This document shows, piece after piece, positions 1 through 12,000 of a stretch of 64,000 nt of DNA. The stretch is from positions 129,194-193,193 of the forward strand of contig NC_053410.1 of the NCBI RefSeq assembly GCF_016859285.1, read 5' to 3'. The notes under the pieces are model-generated. The model did not search any database. It worked only from the letters and a program-made list of their open reading frames with translations, and was not told the DNA's origin. The stretch's first letter is position 1; every line of letters begins with the position of its first letter. The position numbers and the translations under genes are program-made. Source of the DNA: Xiphias gladius. Its lineage: Eukaryota > Chordata > Actinopteri > Istiophoriformes > Xiphiidae.

Positions 1-1172
1 GTGTGATAATTTGCTTATCCTTTTTGACACATGTTCAATTGAAAGCAGTACAAAGACAATATATTTAATGTTTTACCTTATCAACGTCATTCATTTTTGT
101 AAATATATGCTTATTCTGAATATGCTTATTCAAGGGCGACAATAGACTGGGAAAGTTGTGGAATGCTCAAAAAACTTCTGTTCAGAACATTCCACAGGTA
201 AACAGGTTAATTGCAACAGGTGATCGTATCATGATTGGGTATGAAAGGTGCCTCCTTGAAAGGCTCAGTCAGTCACAAGCTGGGATGAGGCGAGGTTCAC
301 CCCTTTGTGAAAAACTGCGGGGTTGAATACTCAAACAGTTTAAGAACAACATTTCTCAATCCACAATTGCAAGTAATGTAGGAATTTCACCATCTACAAT
401 CCATAATACCGTCAAGAGATTAAGAGGATCCAGAGAAATCTCTGCACATAAGGGGCAAAGCTGAAAACCAACACTGAACGCTGATCCCTCAGGCATCTGT
501 GATGGTATGGGGTTTGTGACCATGGCATGGGTAGCTTCCACATCTGTGAAGGCACCATTAATGCTGAAGGTAAAAACAGGTTTTGGAGCAACATATGCTG
601 CCATCCAGACAAAAAACTTTTTCAGGGACATTCCTGCACATTCAAGTAAGACAATGTCAAGCCACATTCTGCACCTGTTACAACGGCGTGGCTTCGTATT
701 AAAGAGTGCAGGCACTAGACTGGCCTGCCTGCAGTACAGATCTGTCTTCCATTGAAAATGTGTGGCACATTATAAAGCACAACATACTAGAATGGAGACC
801 CCGGACTGTTGAGCAACTAAAGTCGTATATCAAGCAAGAATGGGAAACAATTTCACTTTCAGAACTTCAACAATTAGTGTCCTCAGTACGCAAACACTTA
901 CAGAGTGTTGTTCAAAGAAAAGGTGATGTAACACAGGGGTAAACATGCCCTTGTACCAAGTTTTTTGGAACATGTTTAAGGCGTCAAATTCAGAATTAAT
1001 GTATATTTTAAAAAACCAACAAAGTTTATCAGTTTGAACATTAAATATCTTGTCTTTGTACTGTATTCAATTGAATATAAGTCGAAAATGATTTGCAAAT
1101 CATTGCATTCTGTTTTTATTTACTTTTACACAGTGTCCCATCTTTTTTGGGATCGGGTCATATTTCGTATTT
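1..1172 (+). mobile_element. Tc1/mariner-like DNA transposon relic, internally deleted
   Basis: The plus strand carries a degraded Tc1-type transposase. A helix-turn-helix region lies near 290-430 and is followed directly by the C-terminal part of the DDE catalytic domain (490-942). The last open piece (706-942) reads LDWPACSTDLSSIENVW, the decayed form of the Tc1 motif DWPAxSPDLxPIENxW. The central catalytic portion is missing and stops interrupt the frame, so the copy is dead. Subterminal inverted sequences remain: a GTACAAAGAC-type word near 50 and its complement GTCTTTGTAC near 1051. The right end finishes near 1140-1160 in TGTCCCATCTTTTTTGGGA. The left end reaches the window edge and may be incomplete. 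It sits in qki intron 3. Confidence 0.85.
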
Positions 1173-2236
1173 TTCTGATGATGATAAACGACGATAAACG
1201 ACTTTCTTCAGAATCATTCAATCACTAGGAGACTCTCTTCTCTAATAAACTCTAAATGTTTTCCAGCAATGTCTGTCGGACTAAGAGGAATTGATGAAAT
1301 TTTGTTCACTTTCTGTGGTCTGTAGTGGATGGATGGATTACCGAACAGACCTACCAGGCTCTGGACAGAAGAGACTCAAAACCACAACAAGGAGACAATT
1401 CTTGTGAAAAACGTAGACGACCACAACTGATCACTGACTTATCCTGATGTTTTGTTTATGTTTATTATGTGTGTATATGTTATGTTCATGTGTCGACCAT
1501 GTGGATGAAAAGAAAAATCATCTTCTCTGTGTTACATACACTGTCACCTCAGGACAGACGACAGCTCATCAACATGGCCGGTCCTACTGGCTGTTCAGTG
1601 GACGCTTCCACCCATCAGAAAACAGTTGAATAAGGAGCGTTCATCTTTCTGACTGTTGGCTCATAACAAGCACTGATCGACCCAACATCACCCCTGCTAT
1701 TACCTGGGTAACAGCTGCCAAATCAGAGGGCTCATTTAACTGTCAATCTTCATGATGTAACTCAGGGAAATAAGACAGTGAATGCTGTTGTCAGGTGAGG
1801 ACAGACAGGAAGTGAAGAACAAATTAAAGGTCAAAAACAGAAAAAAATGAGAAAGACTTTGCTTCAACAATAATGAAACAATAATCTGTCTCTATAAAAC
1901 AGCTGTTAAAATCAATATACATGTGTTTAAAATTCAGAAGTTTAAGTCCACAATCTCTTTATCACACTGTGTATTGATCATGACCCCATTTTATAGTCTT
2001 CATTACAACGGGGATTATTTTACTTTTTCCACAGATAATCCACTGATTCTGTCTGATAGACCCCAAAACCTCCGTGAAACATCTGTGTTAATGAACTGTC
2101 TGTGTAAGTCTATTCCCTTGGCTAAAATTTAAGCGACAATATATTTTGATTTAAACTGAAAATTAATTGTGTAAATTCAGGTGTGTGTGCGTATCACTGT
2201 GTTTCAGTCTGTTTGAGAGTGTGTATATGTGTATAC
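1173..2236. other. qki intron 3, no recognised gene
   Basis: This is the rest of the qki intron that continues past the left window edge. No quaking exon 4 (which would carry the second half of the KH domain) is visible here or in 1-1172. It is AT-rich single-copy-looking sequence, and I see nothing else I can name. Confidence 0.5.
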
Positions 2237-2353
2237 CTTCTTTTTGTCTCTCATGGAGCCCTTCCCTCTCACCATGATCTTACATCCTGTTTCAGCCTCC
2301 AGCTGCTTCGCTGTCAGACCACGAGGACCCAGAATCCTCCCCACAAAGTTAAA
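2237..2353 (-). CDS. qki: qki exon 3 (first part of KH domain)
   Basis: The exon is 117 nt (39 codons), from [12 protein letters not shown] to KGSMRDKKK, with a GTATAC donor at 2236-2231. The polypyrimidine tract of its acceptor is a (CT)n run (GA on the plus strand, 2360-2384) ending CTGCATCAG. It contains the KH GxxG loop (GPRG) that contacts RNA. Confidence 0.97.
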
Positions 2354-3226
2354 CTGATGCAGAGAGAGAGAGAGAGAGAGAGAGTTACCATGGCAACCAG
2401 CCAATCAATAAGTAAATACAACTCCCCTATACAGACCTATTCATATTCTGATTGGTTGGTTTGCAGTCATATTCCAACTGAATGATTGGTAGTCGCGTTG
2501 TGATTGGCTAGTTTGTAGTTGTATACCGATTCAATGCTTTGTAGTTGTGGTTCATAGCATTGTGAGATTTATCAGAGTGCTTTGTGGCCTTTGTTTGGTC
2601 TCTAAAGCTCTACATTGTCCACCCGACTGCCCAAAATCTCACAGTGTAAAGGAGCATTAAATTGAAATTAATAAACTGCAGTGTGCCACTTTCTGTTGTC
2701 TTTTTTGATTCATAGCAATGTCATCACCCACTGAAGTGAAGTACAGGAGCTCATCATCAAGTTAGAGCACATGTTCATAAGTTTGTTAATCACAAATACT
2801 CACTCTGTACTAAAGACATAAATAATGATCACACACATTTTATAGCCTTAACATAACATCTGTAAATTATTTCTAGGGTTTCTGCAACTTCTTCTTCTGT
2901 TCAAGTTCTGTGATCATCTTCTTTTCCTTTCACCTGGTTTTAATAAAACTTTCCCTGCAGATTTCACTTTCATTTCATTTCATATTAGTCACTTCATTCA
3001 TGTTTTTGAGGATCTTTGTAATTAAAAACTGCTCTCTGGACTAAAAAACTAATAAAGTTAACTGAGCCAGTTAACCTGCTTCTCTCTGACATGGTTATTA
3101 TCAGGATTACTGATGTTAGACTCAGGAAACACAGACACATATTAATGTTGAACCTGCTTCATGATAGAGAACTCTGACAAGCTGTCAGGCTAAAGTTAAA
3201 GACAACACACACACACACACACACCA

Positions 3227-3321
<95 letters not shown>

Positions 3322-5016
3322 CATCACTGCATCATCGCTTCACACAGTAGGAGCTGAAACACTGACGGACTGTGTGTGTGTGTGTGTGTTTGTGTGTGTT
3401 TGTGTGTGTGTGTTTGTGTATAATAATGAACCTTAATTAACCTTCATTAGCAGTGCAGTGATCTTGAACACAGCATGCAACTTCAACACATACATACAGA
3501 CACTTGCTTATGGCTGTCCATCGAATCTGATGCCGACGTCCACTTCTGTCTTTTATCAGCGAGTTCTTTGATGGCTGAATAGTCCTTTCCTAGATCCACA
3601 GGTCCTATTGCAGGTGGTACCTGTATTTGTGGTGGTAGTTTTAGCGGCTACCATGAGTGTGCTCCTCCAGAGTCTCCTTTGCTGTCTCCTGGCTATCCTT
3701 TCCTCCTCCAGCAATGGGTCCCATCCAGGCACAGCTGCCGCCAGGTGTTTTGGTCAGCAGCAATATCAAGTTCTTGGGTCTGACTTTGCAATTCCTTTAC
3801 ACAGTCTTCAACTGGGCCTTGTAGCACTCCCTCTGCCATGCAGCAGAGCATCATCCATGGTATAGCTGGCTGTATAATACTCTGCAAAGCAGCCAGTTTG
3901 GGGCCATCCTTACCACATGTCCCAGCCTTCGTAGCTGGTGCCGGGTGATCATAGCCCCAATGCTTCTGCGGTTGGTTTTTCTGAGAAAATCAGAATGAGG
4001 CACATGATTATGCCAGGTAATTCCCAGGATGTGCCGAAGGCAGTGTAGGTGGAGGTGCTCCAGGGAGTTCGCTGTAAAAAACCCAAGCTTCACAGCTGTA
4101 GAGGAGGGCGAGGATGCAGATGGCTTGGTAGACGCAGACCTTTGTGTGGAGATGTAGATTCTTGTTTTGAAAGACCCGGTGCCAAAGTCTCCCAACGGCG
4201 GCCGATGCTTGTTGGATTTGTTCATCAGCAACAGTAAAGACTGGTGGTGTGGGTGGGATGTTGGCACTCAGTTGGCAAACTACTTCTGTTTTGGTGGTGT
4301 TGACAGTCAGCCCCATCCTGCTCTACGTTCTCACTGCTGCATGAAGGACAGACTGGACGTCTTATGGAGTTTGAGGCTCAAGAGCACATTCATCTTCAGC
4401 TCAAGGACCCTCACTCTATGAACTTTGGTGGTTGCTTGGAGCCCCCTGATATTGAAGAGGTTGCCGTCTAGTCTGAAGTCCACTGCCACATCGCTGCTGT
4501 CCTCAATCTTCTTGTGGAGATGTTGGGTGATACATAGGAGAAAGATGTTAGAGAGCACTGGTGCTAGAACACACCCTAGCCTAATGCCTGTATGTACAGG
4601 GAAAGGGGCAGACTATTGTCGTCCTATGGTCACCCGAGCAGTCATTCCATCGTGAAACTGGCAAAAGATGTTGACGACACTGTTGGGACATCCAAACCTG
4701 AGGAGGATGTCCCACAAATGTTCTCTCTGGACAGTGTTGAAGGCTTTGGAGAGGTCGACAAAGGCCATAAACAGGTCCTCATGCTGTTTCCAGTACTTTT
4801 CCTGAAGCTGTGAAAACCATTTCGACCATGCTCTTGTTCTTCCTAAGCTCACACTATGATTCAGGCCGTATTGATTCTTGATCAGCCTCTGACGCATCAC
4901 CTTGGCCAGGACCCTACCAGCAACAGTAAGGAGTTTTATACCTCTACTGTTGACATGGATGGCCTTGTCACCCTTGTTCTTCTAAATGGTGACAATATCT
5001 CTCCATTGCTGTCCCC

Positions 5017-5105
<89 letters not shown>

Positions 5106-7872
5106 ACATCAGGGTACTCCTTCACAGGGACGTAGAGTTTTTCCTGCAGTTGGACAGTCGGACCGACAGCATCCGGCAGCTCGCTGCTTCTCTCTGAACC
5201 ATTCAGAGTGTCGTTATACATGTCCTTCCTCACACGGCTGATCTCTGAAACACACAACACATACACAGTACGTCAACACACAAGTGTTAAGATATACAAC
5301 ACACACAACACGTCAACACACACTTGAACAAGCACAACATGTAGTCAGAGTCTGAGCTTCTGTACTGCTATAATATTGCCTTATTTAACTGCATTAATAG
5401 ATTTTGTGTTTACTTGTTTTCAGCAGAACAGTCTGTAAACTCAACGCCTGACATATGATCAGCTTATAGACGTGTTTCTGGTTTATATTCAGTCCGGTAT
5501 AGGAACAGCAGTGGGAAAGAAAACTCATCACCACAATGTCATGATAGCTTATATACTGTACGGACAGTTTCAGTGTTTCACTGTTTTTTTCGAGCACAAT
5601 AAAGACTATTTTTTATTTTGAAATAAATAGAAACCAGTATGAGCATGAGTTTGGATAGCAAACTAATTGGTCACCTAGCAGATTAGCCAAAAATCTGTTC
5701 TCGCTTGCGCGTTGTGCGTCCCACTGTACATGCTCAGTAGGGTTTCCCCCGCTGGTCCCGCAGAATTTACATTGAGATGTCATGCAAATAAAACTCACTT
5801 TTCTAGGCTCTGGGAAAGTCTTACAAACATAACCCCTTCATGCATTAAAACACAAGGAGTAATAACTGAGCCCGTTTGCAGCTGGAGGTGTCAACAGTTT
5901 TACATGTCTTTTACAGGATTTTTGGTTGCAGTACTACAAGTCACCACAGGCTGAGTGGGGGCGCTGCATCTCATCTGTTAATACATCGATGGTTCCGAGT
6001 CACACTGAAGTCGCTGCCATCTCCCACAGGAAGTAACAGTATCCCAGGTAACTGTTGCCATGATGCCCTCATCCATGACATTCAAAGCCCCCAGATTTAT
6101 TTATTTCTCCCTGTGCATGCTGGGAGATTTAATGAAGCTGTCTGTTGGCTATATCAGTTCAGAGCAACCAAAATCCTCCCAACAACGCCTCACACAGCCA
6201 ATCAGGAGCCAGGACACTCTGTCTGAGCCAATCAGGAGCCAGGACAGTTCAGCCTGAGCCATATACTACATTGGGGTACTCATCAACTCACCCTGGTTAA
6301 ACTGGACTCACAGGCGCAATATAAAACAGCTTTTCCCATCCTCTTTGGCTTGTGACCCCTTAAACCGACACTGTGTCTATTTTAAAACACATTGTCACTG
6401 GTTGCATATGTCTACCAACTTTGATCAATTCAGCCAAAGGGATTTTGTTTTCCATATTTTATTTGAAGACCTGAAGCACAGATTAGAGGACAGTCTGATA
6501 AAAATCAACGGAATCTGTAAACATCAGAAACATGTTTTTTTATTTCTTTCTATCCTGTAATCCCCTCGCGACCCCTCAGATTTATCTTGTCTGCCTTTGT
6601 GGGGTTCCTGACCCTCAGGTTGGGAACCACTGCTATAAAATGATGTGCAGTGGTGGTAGAAGTACTCAGACCTTTTACTTCAAAAATAAAGGTACTCACC
6701 ATGCAGTATAATGAATATTATGTTACTGTATTTAATTATTGTTGTATTTTATATGTTCATCATTTTAATGTTGCAGCTGGTGAAGGTGTAGATCATTTGA
6801 ATTACTTTATAAACTGCTGAGTAGTTCAATCTATGATAAAACATCATTGTTTATTTATTGATTATATTTTCTTTTATTAATCTGAATCTGTAAAGTAACT
6901 CCACCTGTTAGATAAATGTAGTGAAGTTAAAAGTACAATATTTAATTCTGAGATGTGGAGTAGAAGTATAAAGTAACATAAAATGGAAATACTTAAGAAA
7001 GAACAAGTACCTCGAAATTGTACATAAAAGCAGTATTTGACTAAATGTAATTAGTTATTTGCCACCACTGCTGACAGGAGGAAACTTGTTAGCCTAACAA
7101 TATTAAGGCTAAAAACAATCCACTCTCTGTAGGAGCTGGTGTTACATTCACAAACAGAATATCTGGAGACTGTTCTCCTGTTAAAAAAACAAAAAAAAAA
7201 ACAGCCCACAGGTCCTTTGTGCAGGAGCTTATTACGACACATAGCTACGTTTTACTGTTAGGTGACCTCTATTGGCCGTAGTAATTATGACAGGAGCAGA
7301 GGAGGAAGACAGCTGACGTAGTATAAAGAGAAACGGAGTCCATGTTAGGAGGAAGTCAGGGCGGATGGATGGTTGACAAAACACAGGACTTTCAAACACG
7401 AGACTGCTGTTAGTTTCCTGTTTCAAAATGAGTCAACGTTGTTTCTTTTATCCACAACCTTAACCTGTTTGTTATTTTAACCATGACAACGAAGGTCCAG
7501 AAGGTCCAGTATACCTGCCGCTGTCACTCCTATAGGTCATATCTGAGGGTTAGGATAAACGAACTACGTGGTCATGTAGGATGGAGGGCTTGTTGGATAT
7601 CTGATGTGCAAATGCAGTGTCCTCCAATATAAAATAATTAAAACTTCTACAAATGTAACTTCTAGTGTGTGTGTTTGTGTGTGGTCAGAGCAGGAAACTG
7701 ATTGGACTTTTTGAAAGCTGACAAATCACGAAAAACATCAGAAGAAAAGTGTGTCTGAGGGAAAGGTTTTAATAACAGAGACCATAAATCACCCTGACAG
7801 TTTCATCAACACACACACACAAGTTTACACAGCTATCCTTGTTAAGACATTGCATTGACTTCCATTCATTGT

Positions 7873-7941
<69 letters not shown>

Positions 7942-8010
7942 GCTGTGATAATAATAAGAGATGCTCCACATAAAACTGCCAGACAGCTTCTTCTCTTGGA
8001 GCCAGCCTGA

Positions 8011-8056
<46 letters not shown>

Positions 8057-8967
8057 TACGTGTTTTTCTATGCTTGTGTGGACAAATTTTGATTTGAAAC
8101 CATCATTGTAAGGACATTTTGTCCAGTCCTTACTCCTTCAAAGGGCTGTTTGAGGGTTCAGACTTGTTTTTAGGGTCCAGGTTAGAATCAGGTTTAGGTC
8201 AGTGTAAGGGATTAGGGAACGCATTATGTCAATGAGTGTCCTCACAAAGACAGAAGTTCAAACACGTGTGTGAGTTGGGCTTTGTAGCAGTAGCAGTAGG
8301 AGTAGCATTGGTAATCGCTGTAGCAGTGAGTCTGTCCTCGGCAGTAACGTTTAGAAACAGCATGTGTTCACGTTGCCACTGCAGCGCCCTCTAGTGTTTG
8401 TAGTAATTCTGACTGCGTTCTGTCGGGATCACACGGGGGAGGGAGACCACTACAAACACCAGATGTCTAATTTATTTTCTGAAATGCGCTTTAATGTTTA
8501 ACATGGTTTCTTTCTATTAATTAACTGAAACAATTAGTTTTATTTCGGCTTTTTAATTGATTTAATTAGTTGGTGGATAGTTTTACTCTGAGGCTACAGG
8601 AACAAACATGTTTTAACACTTGACTGTTTGTTTAAGGTTGTTTAATGAACATTTCTCAGAATGTGATCAGTACGTTACTGATCAGTTTGGTGACAGCTTG
8701 TTGATAGCGGATCAGCCTGATGTAAAATGCTTCACAATGTCATCTCCATAAATTTGTCGGTGCTGTTGTTGTGGAGTTCTCTGCTGTCTGTAACCGTTAA
8801 GCCTTTCTAAAAGGATGAAAAATGAAACAAACTGTAATTTATCAGAAAAAGGAAAACATCAAACAGGTGATCAGAGTCTATGTTCATGTTCCTGTGTCTG
8901 TTCAATAAACCTGTATTGGCACAGTTTATGAGTGAAGCTCCGTCTGTTTACACTGCAGTCATTCCTG

Positions 8968-9003
<36 letters not shown>

Positions 9004-12000
9004 TAATATCCAGAACAAAATCGTCTGTGCAGCAGACATAAAACGGGCTTGTTGTTTCTTGATATTCTATTGTATCATTGTTTGTGGTTTATGTTGCTCT
9101 GTTTGTATTTTATTGTTGAGTTTTATGTATTTTAAAGGTCGATCTAGGGACGGGCGCTACTTAAGACTATAAATGCCATAAATGTGACATGTGGCACTGG
9201 TTCATGCTACATACTGTTATATCCTCATACAAATAATTTTCAATTTTTGGACTAATGTTACTTGTGTGAGGGGCTTCTGTGATTTGAACCCACGCTGCTG
9301 GTTGACGTTTTGGAGACTGAATATGTGTCATGTTAGTCAAAGCTGACAGATGTCTATCAAAGTCTATCAAAGCGAAAAAATAAGTTTTGGAAATACCAGG
9401 ATGAGTGTTGACAACAATTTACATTAAACCGTCATTTTTCCAGCAGTCATTTTATTTCTAATAGTTTTGTATTGTTTTTAACGATCTAACATTGTTTATT
9501 CAATATTTATGTTTTTTTAGTTACCTTAAACAAACACCATTTCCTGTAAGACTGCAGGCCATCATGATTCTGTAATAATGCCACGTTCATGTCATATCAG
9601 AGTTACCCTAATTATCGGTTTCCGAACTATAAACAGCATTCATGTCAACATCGGAATCATAAATACGACTGGGACAGGCTCTTATTCTCTTAGATGCATA
9701 AGTATTTGGAAAGTGACACAATTTTCGTAACTTTACCTCTGTACACCCCCACAGTGAATTTGAGATGAAGCCATCAAGATGTGATTGAAGTGTAGACTTT
9801 CAGCTTTAGTTCTAGGGGTTTAACACCATTTTTATACATAGTCCCTCATTTTCAGAGGCCCAAAAGCATGCTGGGATACTTGTCAGCTCCTCGTAAAAAA
9901 AAGACAAAGTGAGACCTCTTCAGGTCATCTCGACTGAATCTGGATGTGACTCTGAATGTGAACAGTCGACTGTGACTGAAGAGGACAAGTACAGTCTGAG
10001 AGTACGTCCACACTAAATGATAATTCCAGTCCATTTCAGCCTGTATTTCCCATAAATGTGTCCATTGTGACTCTTTGGGCTGGAATAACTTTGCACTCTC
10101 CACCTTGTTGTAGAGATTCAAGGAAACAAAGACTCACACAGAACAGTGTATACAGTGTCTCCTACAGCTTTCTAATGAACCTGATTTTTACCTGAATCGT
10201 TTCAAACTCTCGTCTCCGAATCTGAACCAAAGTAAACAGAGAAAAAAGCTGCCTGAAACGACATTATGGCTGACTGGAACCTGAATTATGCTGAGCTGAT
10301 GATAAAATACAGACGTTGTCAGCCAGCTGTCCATGTGATTCCTCACCAGATATTGCTGTGATGCAGTTTTGTTGTTTAACTGGAAAGAGTTCGAAGAAGA
10401 AGAGATTTACCTGTTTTAACTGTCGTTCAGGTGTTTGACTATGGACAGAGTTCTCTACTAAAACCACCTGGAGACTGTCAGTGAGGACACTGATCGGTTT
10501 CACATGAAAACAGCTTTTTAAAATTTAGATGGCTTCATGTGGATGTAGTCTGAGAAAGGCCTTTAGTGTCATTAACCACCGCCCTCTTTCTGTGTTTAAT
10601 ACTCTTATTATTTTCATTTTTGACTTTTATTTTATATTTTTTATATTCTTGTTGTGATCTCTAATGTGTTGTATGAACAACAACAAAGCAGAAACACGTG
10701 GGTCTCACAATAAAGTGGTTTTCAATACTACAAGTTTTGGCTTTTTGACCTCTGGGCACACAAACACACGTTTGTCTTTCTATACTTGTGAGGACCCTCA
10801 TACACATGATGTATTCCATAGCCCCGAGCACAAACCTGATTCTAACCTGAACCTTAAAACCAAGTCTGAACCTTCAAACAGCCCTTTGAAGAAGTGAGGG
10901 CCGGCCAAGATGTCCTCATAATGCAGAAATGTCCTCACAATGCGGCAATGTCCTCACTGTGATTGTTAAAAACTGAAACAGGTCCTCACAAAGACAGATA
11001 TACAGACACACACACACACTGTCTCTGGTATTACTTTCTGTCTGCACAACTGAGACCATTACAGCAGGGACGCCAGCCAAAGGGAATTCTGGGTAAATTG
11101 ATTTTCCCTACGCACGCACGCACGCTCGCGCGCGCGCACACACACACACTTCCTTTTAGCTTCTGAATTAATTCATTATACCAATTAAGAGATGAATAGC
11201 TGCACTTACTGTAATTGAGAGAGAGAGAGAGGTCAGAGAAATAAGAGAGAAGATGAGGAGGAGGAGGAGGGAAACACAGATGAAGACATTCAGAAGAAAC
11301 CAAATATAATGTGGTGCATTCAGGTGCTGCTGGGAAATTTCACCGTTCACATGAAACATAAATCTGCCTTCTGTCAGGACCAACTGTCCAATCAGAGACG
11401 TTTTTAGTCACAGTGAAGTTGGGCAGGAATACCAGAAATTTTTGTTTTTTAATTCAAAACATCCTAACTACTTTAAACGTCACATTGATGTAGAATCTGT
11501 ACATTGAACTTCTGACTGTCTGCCGTTTATTTACTCACCTCACTGTATATGTATCCTGTACACAGGGACATGATGAATAACCTGGACGTTATTTATGTTC
11601 CACTGAATATGATGAGACTTATAACCAGGATAGTGAAAGCGTATGTGTGCAGATGTGTCCTCAGTCAGGTTGTTAATCAGTTAAACATCAGTTACAAAAG
11701 TACTTTCAGCAAAATGTATTTTAAGTATCAAAAGTAAAAGTACTCAGGCTCCTTTGACGGTGTTGTATCATATATACATATATATAAAATTATAGGATTA
11801 TTAAAACTGATGCATTAATGTGTAAGAAGCCATTAAGAAATGTAACTATTCTATAAACTGTTGGGCAGTTTCATCTGCAAACCCCCCAATTTCATGAAAA
11901 CACACAGACGAGTGACAAGTTAAAGAAAGAACCCGAACAATGAGCAGAGGAACAGGATGACGATGCCTCCATCCACAGGTCCCGAGGGGTCACTGAATGG

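Noticed and set aside
3608-3865. Plus-strand 85-codon frame with a hydrophobic start
   Set aside because: It is the antisense of the LINE relic on the minus strand.
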